A stretch of DNA of 64,000 nt, taken from contig CALGNX010000003.1 in assembly GCA_937958265.1 (NCBI GenBank), positions 124,001 to 188,000 on the forward strand. Direction: 5' to 3'. Origin of the DNA: an uncultured Algibacter sp. Lineage in GTDB: Bacteria > Bacteroidota > Bacteroidia > Flavobacteriales > Flavobacteriaceae. Shown here piece after piece: positions 26,478-35,337 of the stretch (positions are counted from its first letter, which is position 1; every line of letters begins with the position of its first letter). The notes below the pieces were generated by a model. The model was not told the DNA's origin. It saw only the letters and a list, made by a program, of their open reading frames with translations, and ran no database searches. The position numbers and the translations under genes are program-made.

Positions 26478-26681
26478 ATGAAACTTTTTTTAATAACTAT
26501 TGTTCTTTTAGGACTAGGGATAGCGGGTATAGCCATTAAAATTTGGGCTAAAAAGGATGGTAAATTCGCAGGCACCTGCGCGAGTCAAAACCCTATGTTA
26601 AACAAAAGTGGAGAATCTTGTGGGTTTTGCGGAAAAACACCAGAAGAATATGCAGATTGTAATGAACCTCAACATTCATAA
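26478..26681 (+). CDS. Small membrane-anchored Cys-rich protein (67 aa)
   Basis: One N-terminal transmembrane segment (LFLITIVLLGLGIAGIAIKIW, residues 3-23) followed by a 44-residue soluble tail with four cysteines: C34, C48, C51 and C60 (SCGFCGKTPEEYADC). The CxxC could bind metal or be redox active. Similar short membrane/secreted proteins occur in many flavobacteria, without known function. It lies six bases before a glycosyltransferase gene and is probably co-transcribed with it from the -7 box at 26448. Confidence 0.8.
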   Translation: MKLFLITIVLLGLGIAGIAIKIWAKKDGKFAGTCASQNPMLNKSGESCGFCGKTPEEYADCNEPQHS

Positions 26682-26687
26682 ACACAC

Positions 26688-27800
26688 ATGGTACTTCTTG
26701 ATTTTGTGTTCTATGGTTTCCTAGCTGCAGTAATCGTTCAAGTTTTTTTTTATTTTTTTTTATTTGGGATCTTTGTCTTTTCAAAACCCCAAAAAAAAAC
26801 AACTAAAAACGTTCCTGTTTCAGTAATTGTTTGTGCTAAGAACGAAGCTGAAAATTTAAAAACCTTTCTTCCTTCACTCCTTAATCAAAACCATCCTAAT
26901 TTTGAGATTGTTCTTATTAACGATGCTTCAAACGATAATACTTTGGAAGTTATGGAGCAGTTTTCTCAAGTTAATAACAATATTAAAATTGTTAATGTTA
27001 AAAACAATGAAGCCTTTTGGGGTAACAAAAAATTTGCCTTAACCCTTGGTATAAAAGCATCTAAAAATAACGTTCTTTTATTTACCGATGCCGACTGCAA
27101 ACCACTATCAAAAAATTGGATACAAGAAATGAGTAACTGTTTTGATGGTTCTAAATCTATTGTTTTAGGCTACGGTAGTTATTCAAAGAACAAAAAATCC
27201 TTTTTAAATAAATTAATTCGATTTGAGACTTTTATAACAGCTATTAATTACTTTTCATTTGCAAAAATTGGCCTTCCTTACATGGGTGTAGGCCGAAACT
27301 TAGCATACAGAAAGGAAGAGTTTTTTAATGCTAACGGTTTTGTAAATCATATGAAAATACACTCTGGTGATGATGATTTGTTTGTTAACCAAGTAGCCTC
27401 CTCCAAAAATACAGCGCTTTGCTATTCTACAGATAGTTTTACAATATCGTTACCAAAAACAAGCTTTAAAGATTGGTTTAAACAAAAAAGGCGCCATATT
27501 TCAACGGCGAAATACTATAAAGCAAGCCATAAAATATTATTAACATTGCTATATGTTTCCAATTTATGGTTTTGGCTATTTTTTATTATACTTGTAACAA
27601 GTTTATTTAATTGGAAAATCGTTTTAGGGATATTTATTTTTAGATTATTCATCCAATACCTAATTTTAGGGGTTGGAGCCAAAAAATTAGGGGAAACAGA
27701 TTTATTAATACTGCTTCCATTTCTCGAAATATTTTTAATCATCACGCAATTTAGTATCTTTATAAACAACATTATCTCAAAACCCAAGTATTGGAAATAG
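26688..27800 (+). CDS. Membrane glycosyltransferase family 2
   Basis: 370 residues. An N-terminal helix (residues 5-30) is followed by a GT-A domain: VSVIVCAKNEAENL, NDASNDNTLEVM, the DxD-type LFTDADCKP, and GDDDLFVNQVA with WFKQKRRHIS. Two or three C-terminal transmembrane helices follow (from about 285). It probably transfers sugars onto lipid or polysaccharide at the inner membrane; donor and acceptor are unknown. Its last 10 bases overlap the TTG start of a sigma-factor gene. Confidence 0.9.
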   Translation: MVLLDFVFYGFLAAVIVQVFFYFFLFGIFVFSKPQKKTTKNVPVSVIVCAKNEAENLKTFLPSLLNQNHPNFEIVLINDASNDNTLEVMEQFSQVNNNIKIVNVKNNEAFWGNKKFALTLGIKASKNNVLLFTDADCKPLSKNWIQEMSNCFDGSKSIVLGYGSYSKNKKSFLNKLIRFETFITAINYFSFAKIGLPYMGVGRNLAYRKEEFFNANGFVNHMKIHSGDDDLFVNQVASSKNTALCYSTDSFTISLPKTSFKDWFKQKRRHISTAKYYKASHKILLTLLYVSNLWFWLFFIILVTSLFNWKIVLGIFIFRLFIQYLILGVGAKKLGETDLLILLPFLEIFLIITQFSIFINNIISKPKYWK

Positions 27801-28330
27801 AGCAAGCTATTGCACGTGCTAAAAAAAACGATCAAAAGGCATTTAATTATTTATTAGATACCTTCTGGGAGAGTGTTTATGGGTTTCAACTAAAGCGTAC
27901 ACATAATGAAAATGATGCGGAAGATATTACGATACAAACATTTTCGAAAGCGTTTGATAAAATTGAGACATTTAATGAAAGTTACACCTTTAAAACGTGG
28001 CTAATTACTATTTCAAAAAACATTCACATTGATTTATTACGAAAAGAAAAAAAATCGATAATTCGTGTTACTAAACATAACTCTGATATGTTACAAGTTG
28101 CAGATGAGTCGCCATCCGTTGAAGATATATTAATTAAGGAACAGCATTTAAACAAACTACTACGCGATATTAAAAAATTAAAACCTCATTACCAGGAGAT
28201 TATAAATTTAAGATACTTTCAAGAATTAAGCTACAAAGAAATTGCTAAGCAACTTAATGAACCTATGAGTAACATAAAGGTTAAGCTACTTAGAGCAAAA
28301 AAATTATTAGCTGAAATTATTTTAGGATAA
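27791..28330 (+). CDS. Sigma-70 family (ECF-like) RNA polymerase sigma factor
   Basis: 179 residues with region 2 (DAEDITIQTFSKAFDKIETF then TFKTWLITISKNIHIDLLRKEKK) and region 4 (YFQELSYKEIAKQLNEPMSNIKVKLLRAKKLL). It overlaps the glycosyltransferase gene by 10 bases. The start is TTG (EIEQAIARAKKNDQKAF); no ATG is available before the conserved helix. No anti-sigma gene is adjacent. It resembles the general-purpose flavobacterial sigma factors found after GT2 genes. Regulon unknown. Confidence 0.9.
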   Translation: MEIEQAIARAKKNDQKAFNYLLDTFWESVYGFQLKRTHNENDAEDITIQTFSKAFDKIETFNESYTFKTWLITISKNIHIDLLRKEKKSIIRVTKHNSDMLQVADESPSVEDILIKEQHLNKLLRDIKKLKPHYQEIINLRYFQELSYKEIAKQLNEPMSNIKVKLLRAKKLLAEIILG

Positions 28331-28457
28331 AAAACATTGAAACAAACCTCTAATAGTCTACCAGACTCTCTTGCTATATTACACTTTTATTAATCCAAAT
28401 GTGGAATATTAACTCTATTTGTAAAACCTGTACTAAAACTAACCGTTACGTTTAAAA

Positions 28458-28488
28458 CTAATAGCCAGGCCAAAATTGGCTATTTTTC
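28458..28488 (+). terminator. Terminator of the GT2/sigma operon
   Basis: AATAGCCA / TGGCTATT stem with a 9-base loop, followed by a T run. Confidence 0.8.
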
Positions 28489-28589
28489 ATTTAAAAGAGT
28501 ATTTAATATCGACACATAAAACAAATAGACTTAACCACATCTATCCTAACAATTATATTAATACTGCTTTAATCACTTCAATTTATAAA

Positions 28590-28616
28590 ACAAAAAACCT
28601 CTATAAAAATAGAGGC
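28590..28616 (-). terminator. Terminator of the Nif3/coiled-coil operon
   Basis: CCTCTAT / ATAGAGG with a 4-base loop; on the minus strand it is followed by T-rich sequence. It lies 31 bases past the minus-strand stop at 28647. Confidence 0.85.
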
Positions 28617-28646
28617 TTGAATTATATTTGCTTAAATAGAGACGTA

Positions 28647-29426
28647 TTATAGTTTTGAAAACATCTTTTCCATTTTCACTTTTTGCTCTTCTGCTAAAAT
28701 GGCATCTACTAGTATTCGGCCACTGTGCTCATCTGTAATTACTTTTTTACGAGAAGCAATTTCAACCTGTACCTGTGGCGGTATAGTAAAGTAAGAACCA
28801 CCTGCAGCTCCCCTTTCAATTGGCACAACCGCTAAACCATTCTTTACATTTGTTCGTATTCTGGTGTAAGCAGAAACTAACCTTGCTTCAATCTGTTTTT
28901 TGTACTCTTCAGATTTTACAATTAAAGCTTGTTCCTCTTTTTCAGTTTCAGACAAAATAGAATTTAACTCATTCTTTTTGTGCTTTAAATGGGTTTCTCG
29001 TTGTTTTATACGCTCTTTAGTTTCTGTAATAACTACTTTTTTCTGTTCTATTTGAACTTTGAATTCTTTAATATGCTTCTCAGCTAATTCAATTTCCAAT
29101 TCTTGAAATTCCACTTCTTTAGTAAGTGAGTTGAATTCTCTATTATTTCTAACGTTCTTTTGCTGTTCAGCATATTTCGTCATTAAAGTTTTAGACTCTT
29201 CAATAGCGTTTTTCTTAGCAGTAATATCGTTATTTACAACCTCTAAATTAGATACTAATTTATCTAACCTCATATTTAATCCAGCAACTTCATCTTCTAA
29301 ATCACGAACTTCCAAAGGAAGTTCACCTCTCACATTTCTAATTTCATCAATACGAGAATCGATGAGTTGTAAATCGTATAAAGCTCTTAAACGGTCTTCA
29401 ACAGTTACTTCTTTCTTTTTAGCCAT
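28647..29426 (-). CDS. Coiled-coil protein of the C4-type zinc-ribbon family, cysteines lost
   Basis: 259 residues: a long coiled coil (about 10-190) followed by the family's C-terminal domain (SYFTIPPQVQVEIASRKKVITDEHSGRILVD). In zinc-ribbon relatives this domain carries two Cys pairs. Here GGSYF and TDEHSGRIL occupy those places and none of the four Cys is present. The family is usually encoded beside Nif3-like proteins, as here (three bases downstream of the Nif3 gene). No function is established. A terminator follows. Confidence 0.88.
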   Translation of the reverse strand: MAKKKEVTVEDRLRALYDLQLIDSRIDEIRNVRGELPLEVRDLEDEVAGLNMRLDKLVSNLEVVNNDITAKKNAIEESKTLMTKYAEQQKNVRNNREFNSLTKEVEFQELEIELAEKHIKEFKVQIEQKKVVITETKERIKQRETHLKHKKNELNSILSETEKEEQALIVKSEEYKKQIEARLVSAYTRIRTNVKNGLAVVPIERGAAGGSYFTIPPQVQVEIASRKKVITDEHSGRILVDAILAEEQKVKMEKMFSKL

Positions 29427-29429
29427 ACT

Positions 29430-30524
29430 TTAAAAATACTTAACAGGATTGGTATTAATCTGTGATAAAATAATTGCAATATTAGTGAATTTTTTTGTAA
29501 GATAGGCAACTAAAAGGTTTTTTGTGAATTGTTCGCTTTCATAATGCCCAATATCGGCTAATAAAATTCTGTTTTCTGCTGTAAAAAAATCATGATATTT
29601 TAAATCGGAAGTTACAAAAGCATCAGCACCATTATTCTTAGCTGCTTGAATGGCAAAACTACCAGAACCGCCTAAAACGGCAACTTTCTTTATTTGTTTA
29701 TTTAACAAAGTAGAATGTTTTATGTGCGTAGCAAGCATTTTAGATTTTAAATATGCTAAAAAATCAACCTCATCCATCGGCTTTAAAAACTCCCCAATCA
29801 TACCCATACCAATATTTTGGTTTTTGTTTTCTATGGTTGTAATTTCATAGGCTACTTCTTCGTAAACATGGGTTTCAAATAAGGTTTTAAGTATTTTAGC
29901 CTCTAAATGCTTCACAAAAGTAATCGATATTTTTACTTCTGCTTCTTTATGTTCTTGGTTTTTTATTCCCTTAACCGGGTTGGACTTATCGTTACCTTTA
30001 AAAGTGCCATAGCCTTCTACATTAAAACTGCAATTAGAGTAATTCCCTAAATGCCCTGCTCCAACATTAAATAGTGCACTTCTTAATTTTTCGGCTTCAT
30101 TTTTCGGAATATAAGTAGTTAATTTTTTAATAGTTTCGCTTTGCGGAATTAAAATACTTTTATTTGTTAACTCCAGCTGTTTACAAATCATGTTATTCAC
30201 CCCCATGTGAGAATTATCTAAAGCCGTATGTATGCTATAAATAGCTATATCATGTTTAATGGCTTTTATTACAACTTGCTCTACATAGTTTTTCCCTGTA
30301 ATTTTTTTTAAACCCTTAAAAATTATAGGATGAAAACTCACAATAAGATTGCAATTATTTTGTATGGCTTCATCAACAACCGTTCCTAAGGTATCTAATG
30401 TTACTAAAACTCCGGTTACTTTTTGCTGTTTATTACCTACCAATAATCCTACATTATCAAAACTTTCTGCATAAGCTAATGGTGCAAGCTCTTCTAAATG
30501 ATTTATAATATCTTGTACAATCAT
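29430..30524 (-). CDS. Nif3-like dinuclear metal-centre protein
   Basis: 364 residues. The N-terminal and C-terminal NIF3 halves are separated by a PII-like insertion (about 140-230). Motifs include AESFDNVGLLVG, VSFHPIIFKGLKKI and HTALDNSHMGVNN at the N-terminus, and GGSGSFAIQAAKNNGADAF plus DIGHYESEQF at the C-terminus. These supply the His/Asp/Glu metal ligands. The family has been tied to nucleotide or cyclic-hydrolase roles, but none is sure here. The start at 30524 (MIVQDIINHL) was chosen because a TTG start at 30542 falls in the -7 box. It is in an operon with the downstream coiled-coil gene. Confidence 0.92.
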   Translation of the reverse strand: MIVQDIINHLEELAPLAYAESFDNVGLLVGNKQQKVTGVLVTLDTLGTVVDEAIQNNCNLIVSFHPIIFKGLKKITGKNYVEQVVIKAIKHDIAIYSIHTALDNSHMGVNNMICKQLELTNKSILIPQSETIKKLTTYIPKNEAEKLRSALFNVGAGHLGNYSNCSFNVEGYGTFKGNDKSNPVKGIKNQEHKEAEVKISITFVKHLEAKILKTLFETHVYEEVAYEITTIENKNQNIGMGMIGEFLKPMDEVDFLAYLKSKMLATHIKHSTLLNKQIKKVAVLGGSGSFAIQAAKNNGADAFVTSDLKYHDFFTAENRILLADIGHYESEQFTKNLLVAYLTKKFTNIAIILSQINTNPVKYF

Positions 30525-30539
30525 GTTTTTTATTTCCTT

Positions 30540-30547
30540 CAAAGATA
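30540..30547 (-). promoter_or_regulatory. -7 box of the Nif3 operon
   Basis: Minus-strand TATCTTTG, 15 bases before ATG 30524; it overlaps the in-frame TTG at 30542. Confidence 0.6.
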
Positions 30548-30767
30548 AATTATTCTAGTTGTATAAAAAGTAGTTTTTTTTGTCAGGATTGATACAGTTT
30601 AAAGTAATAATTATTATATTTCCCGTTGTTTAAGATGAAGTTAATTGCCTTCAAAATTCCAAAACAAATATCAAAACTCCAAATATTTAGCATTTACATC
30701 TAAGAGTAATTTCTATTTACTACAGTATAAGTTTAATAATATTATAAATTAACGCAGTTTTATTAAA

Positions 30768-31772
30768 ATGAAGGTTTTAAGATATTTACTATTTCCAATA
30801 GTACCTTTTTATTTTGTAGTGACTTGGCTACGAAATATTTTGTACAACCTAGGCATTAAAAAATCTATTTCCTATCATTTTCCTGTAATTTGTGTTGGTA
30901 ATTTGAGTGTAGGAGGTACAGGGAAAACACCTATGATTGAGTATTTAATACGTATTTTAAAAAACGACTATAAAGTGGCTACACTTAGTAGAGGGTATAA
31001 AAGAAAAACGGTTGGATTTCAGTTAGCAAATAGCACATCTAACGCTAATTCTATAGGAGACGAGCCTTTCCAATTTTACTCCAAATTTAAAAATCATATT
31101 ACTGTAGCTGTTGATAATGATAGGCAAAATGGTATTAAAAACTTAAAAAAGGAAAACCCTGAGGTTATTTTGTTAGACGATGCATTGCAACACAGAAAAG
31201 TAAAAGCGCGTTTAAACATATTACTAACAACGTATAAAGCACCCTATTTTAAAGATATTGTATTACCAACCGGGAATTTAAGAGAGCCTAGAAGCGGCAG
31301 TAATCGTGCCGACATTATTATAGTAACTAAATGCCCGGAACAAATTACAGATGCGCAAAAGGCGGCAATTTTTAAGCGTATAAAACCCAAGACATATCAA
31401 CATGTTTTTTTTAGCAGTATTGTGTACTCCAATACTATATTTTCAGCAAATAAAAATAAACATCTTAAAAAATTAGAGCCATTTACATTAGTAACAGGTA
31501 TAGCTAATGCAACAACCCTAGTTGATTTTCTTAAAAGTAAAGACTTAAATTTTGAACATTTAAATTTTAAAGACCATTATAATTTTACCCACGAAGACGT
31601 TTTAATTTTGGAGCAAAAGCAAATTATTCTTACTACCGAAAAAGATTTTATGAGACTAAAACGTTATGATTCTCTAAGGCATAAACTTTACTATATACCA
31701 ATTACAGTGCGTATAGATGACAATGAGAAATTTGATAAATTAATACATAAAACAATATCAACAAACCGCTAA
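30768..31772 (+). CDS. lpxK: Tetraacyldisaccharide 4'-kinase LpxK
   Basis: 334 residues. A hydrophobic N-terminal helix (residues 3-24) precedes the Walker A-type VICVGNLSVGGTGKTP (residues 40-55). Further signatures are TLSRGYKRKT, GDEPFQF and DDALQHRKVKARLNILLTTY. LpxK phosphorylates the lipid A precursor at the 4' position on the cytoplasmic face of the inner membrane, so the organism makes lipid A. It is monocistronic; the next gene is convergent. Confidence 0.95.
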   Translation: MKVLRYLLFPIVPFYFVVTWLRNILYNLGIKKSISYHFPVICVGNLSVGGTGKTPMIEYLIRILKNDYKVATLSRGYKRKTVGFQLANSTSNANSIGDEPFQFYSKFKNHITVAVDNDRQNGIKNLKKENPEVILLDDALQHRKVKARLNILLTTYKAPYFKDIVLPTGNLREPRSGSNRADIIIVTKCPEQITDAQKAAIFKRIKPKTYQHVFFSSIVYSNTIFSANKNKHLKKLEPFTLVTGIANATTLVDFLKSKDLNFEHLNFKDHYNFTHEDVLILEQKQIILTTEKDFMRLKRYDSLRHKLYYIPITVRIDDNEKFDKLIHKTISTNR

Positions 31773-32057
31773 TATTTTTTTAATAAGAAATACTACTTAA
31801 AATTTTGTAATGCTGGCCTTAAAGTTAGTAAGCCTATTTGTTTACATTAAGTGTTAAATTTAACGTATTAATACATGTTAGTTCTTAAGCTCTTTACCTG
31901 TTTATGCACTCAAATTTCATTCAGGCATTAAATTATAATTAAAGCTATACTTAAAATTTAAAAAAGCTTATTAACAATAATTAAAATTGCAATTAAGCAA
32001 TATATGTTGGCAATTCGTGATCTTAGTAATCTTACTTTTAGATAAGATAAAGTTAAT

Positions 32058-34292
32058 TTATAGTACTGGATTTTCAGCTAAGGCTGTATATAGTTTTTTC
32101 TCAAACAATTCCTGCTTAAATGGTTTTGATATTACGTCTGTAAAACCAGCCTCTTTAAATTCCTCCATTTTATCCTCAATAGTAACTGCGGTTAGAGCAA
32201 AAATAGTTAAAGCGTCATTAAAAACTCTAATGCGTTTTGTGGCTTCAACACCGCTTATACCTGGCATATGAATATCCATAAGTACAATATCATAATGGTT
32301 TACTTTAACAATTTCTACAGCATCTTCACCATTATCAACAATGTCGCAATTAAGATTCATTTTAGTTAGTATTTTTTTCGTAATCATTTGATTAATCTTA
32401 TTGTCTTCAACAATTAAAACCCTAACCTTAGTTAAATCTATATTATCGGGATTACCTTTAAAGTATATGTTACTGTTTTTACTTTCTTGAATTACATCTG
32501 TAAACTCCATTGGAATTTCAAAATAAAACGTAGTCCCCTCTTCTAGCTCACTTTTTACATAAACCTGACCTTTTAAAATATCAATAAGTCCTTTTACAAT
32601 GGAAAGCCCTAGACCTGTACCTCCATATTTTCTATTAATCTGTATAGACCCTTGCGAAAAGCTTTCGAACATATGATCTTGTTTTTCTTGACTAATACCA
32701 ATACCGTTATCTTCTATCTCAAAGCGTAGTGTGTAATTATTTTTTGCTCTATTATTTTTATTTATTTCGTAAACTCGAATCCAGATATCTCCGTTTTTTG
32801 TGAATTTAATAGAATTACCGAGTAAATTAATCAAAATTTGAGAAATTTTTATTTGATCTGCAATAAAGTTTTTTGGTAAATTTTCATCATATTCAAAATG
32901 AATATTAACATTATTACTAAGTGCTGAGTTATTAAGCGCTAAAATAATATTGTCAATTTTCTTTTCAAGGTTAAAAGCCTCTTGCTCAATATCCACCTTA
33001 TTGGCTTCAATTTTATTTATTTGAAGTATATCATTAATAAAAGTTAGCAAATAATCGCCTGAAAATTTAAGTGATTTTAAGTGCTGAATTTGTTCAGGTT
33101 TAGGGTTTTCATCTAACAACATATTACTTAAACCTGTTACAGCATAAAGCGGTGTGCGCAACTCGTGGGTTACTGTAGATAAAAAATTAGCTTTAGTTTT
33201 CGATGCTAATTCTGCTTTTTCTTTAGCAAGAACAAGTTCTTTGTTCTTTTTCTGAAGTAAATTATTTGATTTAATTCTTATATTATTGTTTTTATAAAGG
33301 GAAAGTGTTAGTAATGATAAGATGGTAATAAGTGCCACACTTAATATAGATGTAAGTGTACCTAAACTTATATCTACTTCCGCCTTTTCTAGCTGCAGAA
33401 CAATTTCATTGTTTTTTTCTATTTGCTGGTTTAAACGAAATTGAGTTTTTTCACTTCTAGATCCATTAATTTGTGTAAGTGCTCTAATGGAGTCTGATAG
33501 TTTTAAGTGTTTATTTAAATAGTTTCTAGAGGTTTTATGCTCTTCTAACTTGTAATAAATATCACTAATTATAACATATGCATTGTTTCGTATTGTGGTA
33601 AAACTGTTAACTTTAGCAATATTGGCACCAACTAAAGCTAGCTCTAACGCTTTTTTATCATTTCCCAATTTACTATATACTCTAGCATCATTAATTAGTC
33701 CTTCACTTTCTATGCTAGGGTAGCCGTATTTATTAGCAAGCGCAAGAGATTCTTCAATTAAATCTTTCGATTTTTTATAATTTTTTAATATTTCGTAAAC
33801 TTTCCCTTCCTTTAAAAGTGTTTCTGCAAGTGCTTCATAAAGTCTTTCTTTTACAAACTTATCTTTAGCAGCGGTGTAGGCATCTAAAGCTAAATAGTAA
33901 TCCTTCTTCATCAAATAAAGATCACCAAATATTTTATATGTCGTACCTATATTCGCGTTATCTTTAATACTACGCTGTATCTCAATTGCTTTTTTTAGCG
34001 ATTTTATAGCATTCGCTTCCTCCTCTAGTAAAAGCTCCAAACGCCCTTTAATGGCATAAATAACACCAATATTTTTTTGCTTATTTATCTTCTGGGCAAG
34101 ATATAGAGCTTGATCTAATTTTTTTTTAGCCTTAAAATAGTTATAATTTGCTAATTCTTGTTGAGATTTATTAACGAGCTCGTTTATATCTTTTTGAATA
34201 CTTTCCTGTTCGTCGCTAGAGCTGTTTTGAGCAAAGCCTAAGCAGCCCAAACATATAAAAATAGTGAGGAGATAATATTTTGTGAGAACCAT
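32058..34292 (-). CDS. TPR hybrid sensor histidine kinase (first copy)
   Basis: 744 residues. A signal peptide (MVLTKYYLLTIFICLGCLGFAQ) precedes six or more TPR-like repeats (about 30-290), one transmembrane helix (about 310-335), a coiled-coil linker, a HisKA domain with the phosphorylated His in THELRTPLYAVTG (H376), an ATPase domain (NLLGNSIKFTKNGD, DNGIGIS, GTGLGLSIVKGL) and a C-terminal REC domain with D673 in VLMDIHMP. The periplasmic TPR part is presumably the sensor. No DNA-binding output or regulator gene is adjacent. A closely similar kinase is encoded at 39962-42226. The start was chosen downstream of the -7 box at 34311; ATG 34304 is an alternative. Confidence 0.92.
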   Translation of the reverse strand: MVLTKYYLLTIFICLGCLGFAQNSSSDEQESIQKDINELVNKSQQELANYNYFKAKKKLDQALYLAQKINKQKNIGVIYAIKGRLELLLEEEANAIKSLKKAIEIQRSIKDNANIGTTYKIFGDLYLMKKDYYLALDAYTAAKDKFVKERLYEALAETLLKEGKVYEILKNYKKSKDLIEESLALANKYGYPSIESEGLINDARVYSKLGNDKKALELALVGANIAKVNSFTTIRNNAYVIISDIYYKLEEHKTSRNYLNKHLKLSDSIRALTQINGSRSEKTQFRLNQQIEKNNEIVLQLEKAEVDISLGTLTSILSVALITILSLLTLSLYKNNNIRIKSNNLLQKKNKELVLAKEKAELASKTKANFLSTVTHELRTPLYAVTGLSNMLLDENPKPEQIQHLKSLKFSGDYLLTFINDILQINKIEANKVDIEQEAFNLEKKIDNIILALNNSALSNNVNIHFEYDENLPKNFIADQIKISQILINLLGNSIKFTKNGDIWIRVYEINKNNRAKNNYTLRFEIEDNGIGISQEKQDHMFESFSQGSIQINRKYGGTGLGLSIVKGLIDILKGQVYVKSELEEGTTFYFEIPMEFTDVIQESKNSNIYFKGNPDNIDLTKVRVLIVEDNKINQMITKKILTKMNLNCDIVDNGEDAVEIVKVNHYDIVLMDIHMPGISGVEATKRIRVFNDALTIFALTAVTIEDKMEEFKEAGFTDVISKPFKQELFEKKLYTALAENPVL

Positions 34293-34310
34293 TTTATTAA
34301 ACATGACATA

Positions 34311-34318
34311 CAAATATA
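34311..34318 (-). promoter_or_regulatory. -7 box of the first TPR kinase
   Basis: Minus-strand TATATTTG, 18 bases before ATG 34292; it overlaps an in-frame TTG at 34313. Confidence 0.6.
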
Positions 34319-34331
34319 AGAATAATACCGA

Positions 34332-35336
34332 TTAACCGCGTATTTTTTCCGATAAATTGCAAATTAAGTCAATTATTCGCTGTGAGTATGCTGTTTCATT
34401 ATCGTACCATCCAATTATTTTTACCATATTACCAATAACCGAAGTCATTTGCGCATCAAAAACACATGAATAAGTATTACCAACAATATCAATAGATACA
34501 ATAGGATCCTCTGTATATTGCAGTACGCCCTTATATTTTGCCTGGGAGGCTAGTTTAAATGCCGTATTAATTTCTTTTATTGAAACCGTTTTTTTCACAT
34601 TAAAGGTTATATCCGTTAGCGATCCATTTATAACAGGCACCCTAATGCCGCAACCTCCAATAACATTTGCCAGTTCTGGAAATATTTTAGTAAGCGCCTT
34701 AGCAGCTCCGGTAGTTGTAGGTACTATCGATTGGCTTGCAGCTCTAGCACGTCTTAAATCGCGATGCGGCTGGTCATGTAAGCTTTGGTCTGTTGTATAA
34801 GAGTGAATGGTAGTTATATAAGCCTGATTAATACCACAAAGGTTGTTTATAACATCTATCATGGGTGCCGCATTATTGGTTGTACACGATGCGTTGGAAA
34901 TTATAGTTTCGCTTCCATCAATCTCATGGTCGTTAACACCTAATACTATGGTTTTAATATCATCATCTAAAGGAGGCACACTTAAAATAACACGTTTTGC
35001 TCCATTATTTAAGTGGTAGTTTAAATCTTCATTTGTTTTAAATTTACCAGTGCATTCAATAACAAAATCGACACTGTAAGGCTCCCAATTAATTAGGTTA
35101 GGGTGTTTACCATTTAAAAGCGGAATGGATTTACCATTAACAATTATAGTACCCGCCCCGTGGGATAACTCGCCTTTAAAGCGACCATGAACGCTATCAT
35201 ATTTAACCAAATGACTTAGTGTTCTAGCATCCGATAAATCATTAATAACAACTACCTGTATGTTAGCATGGTTTTCTAGTAACCTAAAAACGCGCCTACC
35301 AATTCTACCAAAGCCACTAATTGCAACATTAATCAT
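34332..35336 (-). CDS. gapA: Type I glyceraldehyde-3-phosphate dehydrogenase
   Basis: 334 residues. The NAD-binding start AISGFGRIGRRVFRLL, the catalytic C151 in SNASCTTNNAAPMIDVI, and HSYTTDQSLHDQPHRDLRRARAA with GAAKALTKIFPEL are all present. It oxidises glyceraldehyde 3-phosphate in glycolysis or the reverse in gluconeogenesis. SVPPLDDDIKT replaces the more usual S-A-P-x-x-D segment, a modest divergence that suggests a second, specialised GapDH rather than the main glycolytic copy. It starts one base after the lipA stop, so the two are co-transcribed. Confidence 0.93.
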   Translation of the reverse strand: MINVAISGFGRIGRRVFRLLENHANIQVVVINDLSDARTLSHLVKYDSVHGRFKGELSHGAGTIIVNGKSIPLLNGKHPNLINWEPYSVDFVIECTGKFKTNEDLNYHLNNGAKRVILSVPPLDDDIKTIVLGVNDHEIDGSETIISNASCTTNNAAPMIDVINNLCGINQAYITTIHSYTTDQSLHDQPHRDLRRARAASQSIVPTTTGAAKALTKIFPELANVIGGCGIRVPVINGSLTDITFNVKKTVSIKEINTAFKLASQAKYKGVLQYTEDPIVSIDIVGNTYSCVFDAQMTSVIGNMVKIIGWYDNETAYSQRIIDLICNLSEKIRG

Positions 35337-35337
35337 A

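Larger units (their letters stand above)
28331..28646. other. Convergent intergenic region with two terminators
   Basis: Convergent ends of the sigma-factor gene and the coiled-coil gene. Contents are two stem-loops (listed separately); otherwise AT-rich sequence. Confidence 0.6.

Noticed and set aside
28690-28810. The C-terminus of the coiled-coil protein as an active zinc ribbon
   Set aside because: None of the four expected cysteines is present.
31987-32271. A plus-strand open frame opposite the REC domain of the first kinase
   Set aside because: It is antisense to a clear coding region and has no recognisable domain.
34332-35336. GapDH as erythrose-4-phosphate dehydrogenase
   Set aside because: The catalytic Cys and substrate segments follow the GapDH pattern, and no pyridoxal-pathway neighbours (pdxB, pdxJ) are present; the distinction rests on weak sequence cues, so the general call is kept.
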